41,989 bases of DNA from an uncultured Veillonellaceae bacterium (GTDB lineage: Bacteria > Bacillota > Negativicutes > Selenomonadales > Selenomonadaceae). The DNA is taken from the NCBI GenBank assembly GCA_902801565.1, contig CADCIX010000024.1, positions 1 through 41,989 on the forward strand, in the 5' to 3' direction. The translations under genes and the position numbers were made by a program. The notes under the pieces are model-generated. The model did not search any database. It worked only from the letters and a program-made list of their open reading frames with translations, and was not told where the DNA came from. How positions within the stretch are numbered: position 1 is the first letter of the stretch; the number at the start of each line of letters is the position of its first letter. Shown here piece by piece: positions 7,628 through 16,517 of this stretch.

Positions 7628-9826
7628 ATGAGCAATGAGACCAGTGGACAGGCATCGAGCGAGCTTGACCTTCAGGCCATCCTGAAGAAGGCCGAGCAGC
7701 AGACGGATTTCCCGGATGTGCCCCTTGACGAGTTCACACCGCCCACTTATGAGGAGTGGAAAGAGGCCTGTGTTGCACTTCTGAAGGGTGCTCCCTTCGA
7801 GAAGAAGATGTACACGAAGACCTATGAAGGCATCACTTTCGACCCCATGTATTTCCGGAAGGACACGGAGGATATCCTTCCGAAGGGTTCCTTCCCTGGC
7901 ATGGGGGATTTTCTGCGCGGTGCCCAGGAGAGCGGCTATGTGGGGAATCCCTGGGGCATCGCCCAGTCCTGTGACGAGACCATGCCGAAGGAGAACAATG
8001 AACTCCTTCGCCATGAGCAGGAAAAGGGCTCTACCATCTACAATATCCGGCTGGACAGCGCTACCCTGGCTGCCCAGGATGTGAGGGAGGCGGAGAAGCC
8101 CGGTGATGAGGGCGTTTCCGTGACCACCATCGATGACATGCATTCCCTGCTGGATGAGCTCAAGCTGGATTGGTTCCCCTTCTATATTTATGCCGGGGCA
8201 AGCGCAGTTCCCATGCTCGGTCTTGCCATGGGAAGCCTTAAGGCATCCGGCAAGGACCTGACGAAGCTCAAGGGATTCCTTGCAGCGAACCCCATCGGCG
8301 AGCTTGCAGAGCACGGGAAGAACGCTGCCTCGCTGGAAAAACTTTATGATGAGATGGCGGCCTGCGTGAAGTGGACGAAGAAGTATGCGCCGGGGCTCAA
8401 GACGATCTTTGCCCGGAGCGATGTCTTCAGCCGCGGGGGCGCGAACGATGTGCAGGAGGCTGCCTATACCCTTTCCATGGCGGTCTCTTATCTGCGTGCA
8501 CTCTTGGATCGCGGCATTTCCATTGACGATGCCGCAAAGCAGATCGTCTTCGGTTTCTCCATGGGGGCGAATTTCTTCCTGCAAATCGCAAAGCTCCGTG
8601 CGCTCCGTCCGATCTGGGCGCAGATTGTGGAGGCCTTTGGCGGCAGCAAGGATGCCCAGCGCATGCACATCCATGGAAAGCCCGCCCTTTTCTTCAAGAC
8701 GGTCTACGATCCCTATGTCAATATGCTCCGCAATACCACGGAGATCTTCTCCGGCGTGGTGGGGGGCCTCGATTCCTTCGAGAGCAGTCCCTTCGACGAG
8801 CCCATCCGCAAGGGAGACGAGTTCTCCCGCCGCATTGCCCGCAACGTGCAGATCATCCTGCAGGAGGAGTTCGGCCTTTTGCAGCCCATCGATCCGGCAG
8901 GCGGTTCCTGGGCGGTGGAAACTCTCACCAAGCAGATGAAGGAAAGAATCTGGGAGGAATTCCAGGCCATTGAGGCAAAGGGCGGCATTGTCAAGGCTCT
9001 GGAGGAAGGCTATCCCCAGGAGGCGATTTCCGGTGTGCTGGAATCCCGCTTCAAGGCGTCGGAACTGCGCCGCGACCGCATTGTCGGCAACAATATGTAT
9101 CCGAATATGACGGAGAAGCTTCTGGATCCCCGTGAGGAAGATGTGGAGGAGATCAAGAAGCAGCGCAAGGCCGATGTGGAGGCATACCTTTCCGATATTG
9201 ACGAGGCCTTCAAGTCCGAGAAGGTGAAGGCCCTCTCGGAAGCCAGGGAGGACCTGGTGGATGCGGCCATTGGCGCAGCGCAGGCGGGCGCTACTATCGC
9301 GGAGATCGCAAAGGCGCTTCACGAGGGCGGTCAGGAGGCAGAAAGTGTTGCCCCGATTGCACCTCATCGCTGGAGCGAGCGCTTTGAGGCCCTTCGGAAG
9401 ATCACGGAGGACTACAAGGCGGAGAAGAACGATAACGTGAAGATTTTCCTCGCAAATATGGGCCCCATCCCGCAGCACAAGGCACGGGCCGATTTCACCA
9501 CGGGATTCCTGCAGGTGGGCGCCTTCGAGGTGCTCGGCAACAATGGTTTCCCCACGGTGGACGAGGCTGCAGCGGCGGCAAAGGAGTCCGGGGCGGATGC
9601 CGTGGTCATCTGTTCCACGGATGCCACCTATCCCGAGATTGTCCCGGCACTGGCACCGAAGCTCCACGAGGCGCTTCCCAATGCCACGGTGTTCCTGGCA
9701 GGCGCTGCGCCGAAGGATCTTTTGGACACCTACAACCAGGCGGGCATTGACGACTACATTTCCGTTCGCGCCAACTGCTACAAGATCCTGCAGCTCCTGC
9801 AGAAGAAGAAAGGGATGATCGCATAA
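7628..9826 (+). CDS. mutA: Methylmalonyl-CoA mutase small (beta) subunit
   Basis: With MutB this forms the heterodimeric mutase that interconverts succinyl-CoA and (R)-methylmalonyl-CoA for propionate formation. The 732 residues comprise an N-terminal TIM-barrel domain (about 60-560) and a C-terminal flavodoxin-like domain (about 600-732). The cobalamin-ligand motif DxHxxG is missing: the matching position reads [12 protein letters not shown], as expected for the non-catalytic small subunit. GAGGAGG at 7614-7620 fixes the ATG. The stop codon overlaps the mutB start by one base (TAATG), so the subunits are made in a coupled way. A cobalamin riboswitch lies upstream. Confidence 0.94.
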   Translation: MSNETSGQASSELDLQAILKKAEQQTDFPDVPLDEFTPPTYEEWKEACVALLKGAPFEKKMYTKTYEGITFDPMYFRKDTEDILPKGSFPGMGDFLRGAQESGYVGNPWGIAQSCDETMPKENNELLRHEQEKGSTIYNIRLDSATLAAQDVREAEKPGDEGVSVTTIDDMHSLLDELKLDWFPFYIYAGASAVPMLGLAMGSLKASGKDLTKLKGFLAANPIGELAEHGKNAASLEKLYDEMAACVKWTKKYAPGLKTIFARSDVFSRGGANDVQEAAYTLSMAVSYLRALLDRGISIDDAAKQIVFGFSMGANFFLQIAKLRALRPIWAQIVEAFGGSKDAQRMHIHGKPALFFKTVYDPYVNMLRNTTEIFSGVVGGLDSFESSPFDEPIRKGDEFSRRIARNVQIILQEEFGLLQPIDPAGGSWAVETLTKQMKERIWEEFQAIEAKGGIVKALEEGYPQEAISGVLESRFKASELRRDRIVGNNMYPNMTEKLLDPREEDVEEIKKQRKADVEAYLSDIDEAFKSEKVKALSEAREDLVDAAIGAAQAGATIAEIAKALHEGGQEAESVAPIAPHRWSERFEALRKITEDYKAEKNDNVKIFLANMGPIPQHKARADFTTGFLQVGAFEVLGNNGFPTVDEAAAAAKESGADAVVICSTDATYPEIVPALAPKLHEALPNATVFLAGAAPKDLLDTYNQAGIDDYISVRANCYKILQLLQKKKGMIA

Positions 9827-12027
9827 TGGCAGCTTATACAAATCCTGATTTCACCACCATGAGCCTGCAGGATGCGCCGAAGTCGGATGCAAAAGAGTGG
9901 AGGAAGCTCTTCGAGGCGCAGGCAGGCGCGGAGTTTGATGCCCTCACGAAGCGCACCATGGAGCATATTCCCGTGAAGCCCTTCTATGACCATGAGGAAT
10001 ATGACCACATGAACCACCTGGATTTCGCCAGCGGCATCCCGCCCTGCCTCCGCGGGCCCTATTCCACCATGTACGTGTTCCGTCCCTGGACAGTGCGCCA
10101 GTACGCCGGTTTCTCCACGGCAGAGGAATCCAATGCCTTCTACCGCAGGAACCTGGCCGCAGGACAGAAAGGCCTTTCCATCGCCTTCGACCTTCCTACT
10201 CATCGCGGCTATGATGCGGACAACCCCCGTGTGGTGGGCGACGTGGGAAAGGCGGGCGTGTCCGTCTGCTCCATGCTGGATATGAACATCCTGTTTTCCG
10301 GGATTCCCCTGGACCAGATGTCCGTCTCCATGACCATGAACGGTGCGGTGCTTCCGATTCTGGCCTTCTTCATCCAGTCCGGTGTTGAGCAGGGCGTGGA
10401 CAAGAAGATCATGGCGGGCACCATCCAGAACGATATCCTGAAGGAGTTCATGGTCCGCAACACATACATCTATCCGCCGGATATGTCCATGCGCATCATC
10501 GGCGATATTTTCGAGTACACCACCAAGTACATGCCGAAGTTCAACAGCATCTCCATCTCCGGCTACCACATGCAGGAGGCCGGGGCGCCGGCGGATATCG
10601 AGCTGGGCTATACACTGGCAGACGGCCTGGAGTACATCCGCACTGGCATCAAGGCGGGACTTCCCGTGGATGCCTTTGCAAAGCGCCTGTCCTTCTTCTG
10701 GGCCATCGGCAAGAACTACTTCATGGAGGTGGCGAAGATGCGCGCCGCCCGCGTGCTCTGGGCGAAGATCGTCAAGTCCTTCGGAGCGAAGGATCCGAAG
10801 TCCATGGCTCTTCGGACCCACAGCCAGACTTCCGGATGGTCCCTTACGGCACAGGACCCCTTCAACAACATTTCCCGTACGGCCATGGAGGCCATGGGCG
10901 CAGCCCTTGGGCACACCCAGTCCCTGCACACCAACGCGCTGGACGAGGCCATTGCCCTGCCCACGGACTTCTCGGCCCGCATCGCCCGCAACACGCAGCT
11001 CTACATTCAGGACGAGACCAGCGTCTGCAAGATCATCGATCCCTGGGGCGGCTCCTACTATGTGGAAGCCCTCACCAACGAGATCATTCGCCGTTCCTGG
11101 GCGCATATCCAGGAGGTCGAGGCCTTGGGCGGCATGGCGAAGGCCATTTCCACAGGTCTTCCCAAGATGCGCATCGAGGAGGCAGCGGCACGCCGTCAGG
11201 CGCAGATCGACTCCGGCAACGAGACCATCGTGGGCCTCAACAAGTACCGCCTGGAGAAGGAGGATCCTCTGGAAATCCTCGCCATCGACAATACGGCGGT
11301 TCGCAATGCACAGGTAGAGCGCCTGGAGAAGCTCCGCCGGGAGCGCAACGAGGACGATGTCCGCGCAGCACTGGAGGCTATCACCAAGGCAGCGGAGAGC
11401 CGCGACAACGGCAACCTGCTGGAATGCGCCGTAGAGGCGGCAAGGGTTCGCGCCTCTTTGGGCGAGATCTCCGATGCGGTGGAGAAGGTTTCTGGACGCT
11501 ACCAGGCCATCATCCACACCATTTCCGGTGTGTACTCTTCCGAGTTCACGGACAAGACCGAGCTGGATAAGGCGCGGGGCATGGCGGATGAGTTCGAGAA
11601 GCTCACCGGCCGCCGCCCGCGTATCTTCGTCGCAAAGATGGGCCAGGACGGCCACGATCGCGGCCAGAAGGTCATTGCATCTTCCTTCGCCGACATGGGC
11701 TGGGATGTGGATGTGGGGCCGCTCTTCCAGACACCGGAGGAAACCGCCCAGGATGCCGTGGACAACGATGTCCACATGGTGGGCTTCAGTTCCCTTGCCG
11801 CAGGGCACAATACCCTGCTGCCGCAGCTTGTCGATGAGCTCAAGAAGCTGGGCCGTGAGGACATCATGGTCTGTATCGGCGGCGTCATCCCCGTGCAGGA
11901 TTACGACAACCTGTACCAGCATGGGGCCGTGGCAATCTTCGCACCGGGGACAAACATCCCTGAGGCCGGCATCAAGCTTCTGACCCTTCTCATGGATCGT
12001 GCCAAGGAGGAAATGGCTGAGGCATAG
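9826..12027 (+). CDS. mutB: Methylmalonyl-CoA mutase large (alpha) subunit
   Basis: This is the catalytic subunit, using adenosylcobalamin for radical carbon-skeleton rearrangement. At 733 residues it matches the family. The N-terminal (beta/alpha)8 barrel includes [13 protein letters not shown] and [19 protein letters not shown]. The C-terminal B12-binding domain carries the base-off/His-on motif GQDGHDRG with D608, H610 (the lower cobalt ligand) and G613, then [16 protein letters not shown] and VCIGGVIP. It overlaps mutA by one base. A hairpin follows before meaB, so the chaperone gene may be expressed at a lower level. No epimerase or decarboxylase gene is adjacent. Confidence 0.97.
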   Translation: MAAYTNPDFTTMSLQDAPKSDAKEWRKLFEAQAGAEFDALTKRTMEHIPVKPFYDHEEYDHMNHLDFASGIPPCLRGPYSTMYVFRPWTVRQYAGFSTAEESNAFYRRNLAAGQKGLSIAFDLPTHRGYDADNPRVVGDVGKAGVSVCSMLDMNILFSGIPLDQMSVSMTMNGAVLPILAFFIQSGVEQGVDKKIMAGTIQNDILKEFMVRNTYIYPPDMSMRIIGDIFEYTTKYMPKFNSISISGYHMQEAGAPADIELGYTLADGLEYIRTGIKAGLPVDAFAKRLSFFWAIGKNYFMEVAKMRAARVLWAKIVKSFGAKDPKSMALRTHSQTSGWSLTAQDPFNNISRTAMEAMGAALGHTQSLHTNALDEAIALPTDFSARIARNTQLYIQDETSVCKIIDPWGGSYYVEALTNEIIRRSWAHIQEVEALGGMAKAISTGLPKMRIEEAAARRQAQIDSGNETIVGLNKYRLEKEDPLEILAIDNTAVRNAQVERLEKLRRERNEDDVRAALEAITKAAESRDNGNLLECAVEAARVRASLGEISDAVEKVSGRYQAIIHTISGVYSSEFTDKTELDKARGMADEFEKLTGRRPRIFVAKMGQDGHDRGQKVIASSFADMGWDVDVGPLFQTPEETAQDAVDNDVHMVGFSSLAAGHNTLLPQLVDELKKLGREDIMVCIGGVIPVQDYDNLYQHGAVAIFAPGTNIPEAGIKLLTLLMDRAKEEMAEA

Positions 12028-12050
12028 TCCGGGAATAGAAATGAGAGAAA

Positions 12051-12091
12051 GGAGCCTTCCCGGTATTTCCCTTTGGGAGGGCTCCTTTATT
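12051..12091 (+). terminator. Hairpin with T-rich tail between mutB and meaB
   Basis: GGAGCCTTCCC (12051-12061) pairs with GGGAGGGCTCC (12075-12085) with one wobble pair, followed by TTTATT. It probably terminates part of the mutAB transcripts, with read-through into meaB, because no clear separate meaB promoter is visible in the 30 bases that follow. Confidence 0.65.
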
Positions 12092-12118
12092 GATGGAAGA
12101 AGGAGGAAGGAGGTAGGA

Positions 12119-13306
12119 ATGGAGCAGAAATACACAACATCAAAGCCCAGCTGGGTGCCGGAAGAACCCAACGAGAAATTTGCCTGCTCCGTCATGAGCG
12201 GCATTGACGGCATCAAGGACACGACGGTGGGGAACATCAATCCGGCTCTCCAGAGCGGGAAGATGAAGCCGAAACGCCGCATGGTGCTTTCCGAGGATGA
12301 TTATGTGGAGGGCGTGGCGAGTGGTGACCGCATCACCCTTTCCAGGGCCATCACGCTCATTGAAAGCAACAGTCCCAGGCACTTCGCCAAGGCGCAGAGG
12401 GTTCTGCAGCGGCTGCTCCCGAGAACAGGAAAGGCGCTTCGCATCGGGTTCACCGGTGTGCCGGGCGCAGGGAAGAGCACCACTATTGAGGCCTTTGGCA
12501 ACATGCTTTGCGACGAGGGCCATCGGGTGGCTGTCCTCACCGTGGATCCCACCAGCTCTGTTACCAGGGGTTCCATCCTGGGGGACAAAACCCGCATGGG
12601 GACACTCTCCCGCCGCCCCGAGGCATTCATCCGCCCGTCTCCCGCCGGGGGGACTTTGGGCGGTGTGGCCAGGAAGAGCCGGGAGACCATGCTCATGTGC
12701 GAGGCAGCGGGCTATGATATCATCATCATCGAGACCGTAGGTGTGGGCCAGTCTGAGACCACAGTGCGGTCCATGGTGGATTTCTTCCTCTTGATTGTCC
12801 TTACGGGAGCTGGGGATGATTTGCAGGGAATCAAGAAGGGCATCATGGAGCTTGCAGATGCCATTGTCATCAACAAGGCGGACGGGGACAATCTGGTGAA
12901 GGCTAAGGTGGCCAGAGGAGAGTACGAGCGCATGATCGAGTACATCCGCCCTGCCACGCCCGGTTGGGCCACCCACGCTTATCTTTGCTCCGCACTGGAA
13001 AAGACAGGACTCAAGGAGCTTTGGCAGGTGATCCAGGCGTTCCAGAAGATGACGAAGGAGAGCGGTGTCTGGAAGAAGCGCCGGGATGGGCAGCTTCTGG
13101 ACTGGATGCACAGCATGATCGACGAGCATCTTCATAATCTTTTCTTTGAGGATGCCGTGGTGACGGGGCGCATGCCGGAGATTCGGGAGGCGGTGCTGAA
13201 GGGGACGATTTCCCCTACTCAGGCTGTGGCAGAGCTCATCAAGCTCTTTGATGTGAAGCGGGCCGCCATGCGGCAGGTGGATATCTTCCATCCCGAGCGG
13301 GAGTGA
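12119..13306 (+). CDS. meaB: Methylmalonyl-CoA mutase-associated GTPase MeaB (ArgK family)
   Basis: MeaB is a G3E-family GTPase that binds methylmalonyl-CoA mutase, gates loading of adenosylcobalamin and protects the enzyme from inactivation. Motifs seen are the P-loop GFTGVPGAGKST (about residues 110-121), DPTSSVTRGSILGDKTRM, ETVGVGQSE (switch II region) and the guanine-specificity motif NKADGDN. I chose the ATG at 12119 (395 residues) because AGGAGG repeats lie directly in front of it. An upstream in-frame ATG at 11999 would run inside mutB and through the hairpin. The product is longer than the usual 320-340 residues, with an N-terminal extension of about 60 residues. It follows mutB and precedes the MsrA-like gene by 9 bases. 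Confidence 0.92.
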   Translation: MEQKYTTSKPSWVPEEPNEKFACSVMSGIDGIKDTTVGNINPALQSGKMKPKRRMVLSEDDYVEGVASGDRITLSRAITLIESNSPRHFAKAQRVLQRLLPRTGKALRIGFTGVPGAGKSTTIEAFGNMLCDEGHRVAVLTVDPTSSVTRGSILGDKTRMGTLSRRPEAFIRPSPAGGTLGGVARKSRETMLMCEAAGYDIIIIETVGVGQSETTVRSMVDFFLLIVLTGAGDDLQGIKKGIMELADAIVINKADGDNLVKAKVARGEYERMIEYIRPATPGWATHAYLCSALEKTGLKELWQVIQAFQKMTKESGVWKKRRDGQLLDWMHSMIDEHLHNLFFEDAVVTGRMPEIREAVLKGTISPTQAVAELIKLFDVKRAAMRQVDIFHPERE

Positions 13307-13315
13307 GGGAAAGCT

Positions 13316-13879
13316 ATGTATACGAAAAAAATCTATTTTTCCGGCGGCGACTTTCACGAGCTGCAGGAGGTCTTCCGGGATCTGCCGGGGGTTGTGAGCA
13401 CCAGGACGGGATATATCAATGCCGAAGGCACGGCTGGCTTCGCCGCAGTTGCCTCAGGCGAAGTCAAGGCATACATGGGCGTTGAAGTGGTCTACAATCC
13501 GAAGAAAATGGATCTCTCCAAGCTCATGGACGTGCTCTTTGCAGTGGTGAATCCCTATGTCCCCGACGGACAGGGGAAGGCCCGGGGAGAGATGTATCGG
13601 GCAGGTGTATTCTATGCGGATGCGGAGGACGAGCCCCAGGTGGAACTGCATCTGAACTTCATCGCCAATCGTGGGAAGCCTCCGGCGGTTTCCTGCATTG
13701 GCCTCACCATGAACGATCCAAACAGCAATCCCAAGCTGGCCCGGCATTGCTACTGCCTGGCGGGGGAATTGAGGGCCTTTCTGGAGGCAGAGCCGGAGCA
13801 TCAGGAATATTTAGGGAAGAATCCGGGGACAGAGACATTCATTGATTTTGAAAAGCTGAGGGAATATGTGAAGTTTTGA
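13316..13879 (+). CDS. MsrA-family protein lacking the catalytic residues
   Basis: This 187-residue protein aligns by eye with peptide methionine sulfoxide reductase MsrA along its length: an N-terminal FSGGDFHELQEVF then PGVVSTRTGY, then VEVVYNP, MYRAGVFY and near the end EHQEYLGKNPGT, the counterpart of the conserved HQxYLxKNP. The catalytic cysteine of GGCFW is replaced by Asp12 (GGDFH), the active-site Glu of HAEAV falls at Met54, and the DxGxQYRS loop reads ARGEMYRA. It therefore should not reduce methionine sulfoxide by the known mechanism. Cysteines occur elsewhere (C127, C145, C147 as CYC). It is 9 bases after meaB, so a role linked to the mutase is possible. A retained binding role is inference. 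Confidence 0.75.
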   Translation: MYTKKIYFSGGDFHELQEVFRDLPGVVSTRTGYINAEGTAGFAAVASGEVKAYMGVEVVYNPKKMDLSKLMDVLFAVVNPYVPDGQGKARGEMYRAGVFYADAEDEPQVELHLNFIANRGKPPAVSCIGLTMNDPNSNPKLARHCYCLAGELRAFLEAEPEHQEYLGKNPGTETFIDFEKLREYVKF

Positions 13880-13894
13880 TGGGAGGTTTTGTTT

Positions 13895-14395
13895 ATGAAA
13901 AAGATGTTTGCAAGTTTGGCAGCCGGTGCAATGATTCTCGCGGGAAGTGCCCTTGCCAGTGCAGGGGCGACGTCATGGATGACGGAGGGGGATGTGAGTA
14001 TCGGCGGGATACAGCCCAATATGTCCCTTGACTATGTGCAGGCAGTCTATGGCCCCATGCAGGACGCCAAGACCCATTACTATAAGAATGCCCTGGGTTA
14101 CGGAGATTCGGTGAAGATTATTCCTACGGAAGACGGGGAAGAGGTGAAGGCCGTTCTGGTATCGGCGGCCAATGGATGGGCAACCCCTGCCGGAATCACC
14201 GTGGGCATGAGCATCGACGAAGTGACGAAAATCTACGGCGATGGGTCTGTCAATCCCGTGCGCCATCACTCCCACCACATGCCCGGTTATGATTACTACA
14301 CCTATTTTCCCGCCGCGGACCACTCGGTTTATCTGACCTTTGCCGCCAAGGATGGCAAGGTGGCTTATATCAAGGTCGGAACCATGGAGCGGTAG
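13895..14395 (+). CDS. Small exported protein with two BamE/OmlA-like half repeats
   Basis: The protein has 166 residues. Residues 1-22 form a signal peptide (MKKMF, a hydrophobic core, ASA-like cleavage site). Two similar segments follow: IQPNMSLDYVQAVYGPM and ITVGMSIDEVTKIYGDG, each with the G/N-M-S-x-D-x-V-x-x-x-Y-G pattern of the SmpA/OmlA/BamE fold, and each followed by a beta-rich stretch with tyrosines. A histidine cluster (HHSHHMPGYDYY) lies between the repeats and the end. GGGAGG at 13881-13886 selects the ATG at 13895 over an upstream TTG. It lacks a lipobox cysteine, so it is probably periplasmic. It is 15 bases after the MsrA-like gene and may share its transcript. Specific function unknown. 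Confidence 0.7.
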   Translation: MKKMFASLAAGAMILAGSALASAGATSWMTEGDVSIGGIQPNMSLDYVQAVYGPMQDAKTHYYKNALGYGDSVKIIPTEDGEEVKAVLVSAANGWATPAGITVGMSIDEVTKIYGDGSVNPVRHHSHHMPGYDYYTYFPAADHSVYLTFAAKDGKVAYIKVGTMER

Positions 14396-14450
14396 GATGC
14401 CAACAAATGGAACATCGGTGCTTATTATCAATGCGAAAGGATGAGGATGC

Positions 14451-14813
14451 ATGAGCTTACAGGGCAAGCAGGTTCTGAAACCGCTGTCGATGCCGAAATT
14501 CAATCCCGTATGGAAGGATGTGGAGGGGGACTGGTGCAAGAACGAGTCCCTGGCCTCCGTTCCTTTTTCGCCGTTGGAGGCGAGGATTGCAAAGGAAAAA
14601 CCGGGTCTTTCCCAGGGACTTGAGAAATTGCGCTCCCTCTTGGGGGAGGATAATTTCAGGAAGTTCATCTCTCCTCTCCACAATCTCACGCAGAACGGGA
14701 ATATGCTCCTGGTGATTGCGGGGGACTTCCTGCAGCGCTCCCTTTTGGAGCGGGAATGCATTCCCAGCCTGAAGGAAGCCTTTGGCGTCTCCAAAGTCCG
14801 CATTGTGGTGTGA
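14451..14813 (+). CDS. Orphan protein resembling the DnaA N-terminal domain
   Basis: This protein has 120 residues, no signal peptide and a good ribosome binding site (AAAGGATGAGG at 14436-14446). Residues about 56-120 follow the pattern of DnaA domain I: LEKLRSLLGEDNFRKFISPL (helix-helix with F and hydrophobics in register), an N-G-N turn, MLLVIAGDFLQRSLLERE (beta strand then helix) and a final strand VSKVRIVV. DnaA domain I normally binds partners such as DnaB, SirA or DiaA. Here it stands alone without the AAA+ and DNA-binding domains. The first 50 residues are not recognised. It ends before a strong terminator, just upstream of the Wadjet operon. The fold call is by eye and moderate. Confidence 0.5.
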   Translation: MSLQGKQVLKPLSMPKFNPVWKDVEGDWCKNESLASVPFSPLEARIAKEKPGLSQGLEKLRSLLGEDNFRKFISPLHNLTQNGNMLLVIAGDFLQRSLLERECIPSLKEAFGVSKVRIVV

Positions 14814-14844
14814 GGCATCGTGGACAGATAAAACAGGGATAAAG

Positions 14845-14886
14845 GGGCTGTTGCGCGTTCATTATGGCGTGCAACAGCTCTTTTTT
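14845..14886 (+). terminator. Strong intrinsic terminator
   Basis: GGGCTGTTGC (14845-14854) pairs with GCAACAGCTC (14871-14880), 10 bp with one G-U pair and further pairing inside, followed by six T residues (14881-14886). It separates the preceding small genes from the Wadjet operon. Confidence 0.9.
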
Positions 14887-14969
14887 GCGGTCTGGGAAGT
14901 CTCTGCTGGCGAAGTTTATCAACATGCCTTGTATGGCAAAGAAGATGGGAGATATGCTGGCAGCAAGAT

Positions 14970-14997
14970 TTGAAAAATGATGTGATTGTGTTATCAT
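14970..14997 (+). promoter_or_regulatory. Predicted promoter of the Wadjet (jetABCD) operon
   Basis: TTGAAA (14970-14975), a 16-base spacer and TATCAT (14992-14997) lie 38 bases before jetA, after the upstream terminator. The defence operon thus appears to have its own promoter. AAGGAG at 15023-15028 serves jetA. Confidence 0.6.
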
Positions 14998-15035
14998 TAG
15001 GATGATAGAAATCAAGAACGGAAAGGAGCCTGCCC

Positions 15036-16517
15036 ATGGACGAACTGGATTTGCGGCGGATACCTGAGGCCAGCTATCTGAACACGGACAACACCTGGCG
15101 GTACCGATCAATCCTGCACTTCTGCTTCAAGCGGCATGAGCATATGCAGACCTATGTGTATCCGGAGGATATCTTTCACTACCTGAAGCAGGAGCCTCAC
15201 TTCCGGGACTATACCTTTGACCAGCTGGAGCAGGATCTGGCGGCTTTGTGCGACTGGAAGAACCTGATTCCCCATCAGGAGACCAGCCGTTCCAAGACCA
15301 TTGCAGATTTCAAGAAGAAGCGCTACCGCTACCAGTGCAGCCCCTACACCGTGGAAATAGAGCGCATGCTGGAAAGACTGCGAAGTGTTGGGGAGGAGTT
15401 CGGCGGTTCTTTGGAGACCACCCAGTTTGACCGGATTCTCCAGTGCCTGAAGAAGTTTCTCTTTCCCCAGGAGGAACTTCCTTCCCAGGAGCTCTATCAG
15501 ACCTGGCAGGATCTGGAGCATTATTTCCGCACACTGGTGCAGAATTCCTCGGACTACCTGGCTCACCTGAAAAGCGCCAAGGTGGAGGAGCGCATGCAGA
15601 CCACGGCATTCATTGTCTACAAGGATCGCTTCACCCAGTATCTCAGGACCTTTGTCGTTGGCTTGCAGCGCAGTGCCCAAAAGATGGAAAAACTCTTCCA
15701 GCAGAGCAATCCGGAGATGGAGGAACTCCTTTTTGTGCGGCTTGCTGATCATCAGATGACCATTGCCATCATGGGGGAGGAGCAGGACCGGCAGGGGTAT
15801 CTGGAGGATTTTCGGGAGAGCTTCCAGGTCATGCGGGAGTGGTTCCTGGGGACGGGTTACAGGGACAGCGAGCTTTCCGCCCTGTCCAGGGAGACGGTGG
15901 ACACCATCCGCCGCATTACGAAATTTGCTCAGCGTCTGGCGGAACAGCATCAGTCCTTCCGCAGCCGCAAGGCGGAGTTTTTGCATCTGGCCCGGTGGTT
16001 TGCCCAGCTGGATGACAAGGCCGAGGCGGATCTTTTGAGCGCTCTGGTCTTCGGTCCTGCGGGGGGACGCCATTTTTATGCAGAAAGCCGGGAAATGGAG
16101 GACTACACCAGCCGCATGGAAGAGGAGGCCCCAACTCTTCTACAGCTCGTCCCACGGGTCAGGACCTATCGTGAGCGGCAGCGGCAGACACCCATAAGGG
16201 AGCAGCGGGCGGCCAAGGAGGCAGCCAGAAAGGAATATCTTGCCCGCAGGCAGCAGCTTTCCGATTTGATGGAAGGCCTGGCCGTGGAGGGGGTCATTGA
16301 CTTTGAAAAGCTCCCCACCCTCTCCCGGGAGGCCAGGCAGATGCTCCTGGGCTGGGTGGTCCGGGCTCTGCACCGCAATCCCGTCAGCACGGAAATGGGC
16401 TTTGGTGTGGAGCTGGTTTATGATCCCAAGGAAAAGCGAAGGATTACGATTCACTGCGAGGACGGGGAGTTTGCCATGCCTCCCATGAAATTCAGATTGC
16501 ACAGAGGAAACGGATGA
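15036..16517 (+). CDS. jetA: Wadjet type I protein JetA (DUF2397/TIGR02677)
   Basis: JetA is the kleisin-like (MukF-like) subunit of the Wadjet condensin, which senses and destroys closed circular plasmids. The 493-residue protein has the family features: an N-terminal winged-helix region (WRYRSILHFCFKRHEHMQTYVYPEDI), a long helical centre (about residues 100-330) with TQFDRILQCLKKFLFP and LVQNSSDYLAHL, and a C-terminal winged-helix domain after a basic helix (TPIREQRAAKEAARKEYLARRQQ). AAGGAG precedes the ATG and an own promoter lies upstream. The stop overlaps jetB by four bases. The identification rests on the protein pattern plus the invariant four-gene order jetA-jetB-jetC-jetD. Confidence 0.9.
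   Translation: MDELDLRRIPEASYLNTDNTWRYRSILHFCFKRHEHMQTYVYPEDIFHYLKQEPHFRDYTFDQLEQDLAALCDWKNLIPHQETSRSKTIADFKKKRYRYQCSPYTVEIERMLERLRSVGEEFGGSLETTQFDRILQCLKKFLFPQEELPSQELYQTWQDLEHYFRTLVQNSSDYLAHLKSAKVEERMQTTAFIVYKDRFTQYLRTFVVGLQRSAQKMEKLFQQSNPEMEELLFVRLADHQMTIAIMGEEQDRQGYLEDFRESFQVMREWFLGTGYRDSELSALSRETVDTIRRITKFAQRLAEQHQSFRSRKAEFLHLARWFAQLDDKAEADLLSALVFGPAGGRHFYAESREMEDYTSRMEEEAPTLLQLVPRVRTYRERQRQTPIREQRAAKEAARKEYLARRQQLSDLMEGLAVEGVIDFEKLPTLSREARQMLLGWVVRALHRNPVSTEMGFGVELVYDPKEKRRITIHCEDGEFAMPPMKFRLHRGNG

Noticed and set aside
7408-7638. A 76-codon forward open frame in the mutA leader
   Set aside because: It overlaps the riboswitch expression platform and terminator hairpin, runs into mutA in another frame and has no ribosome binding site or normal codon use.
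7595-12282. Two reverse-strand open frames of 748 and 834 codons opposite mutA and mutB
   Set aside because: Both mirror the strong codon bias of the mutase genes and carry no protein motif; the forward genes are beyond doubt.
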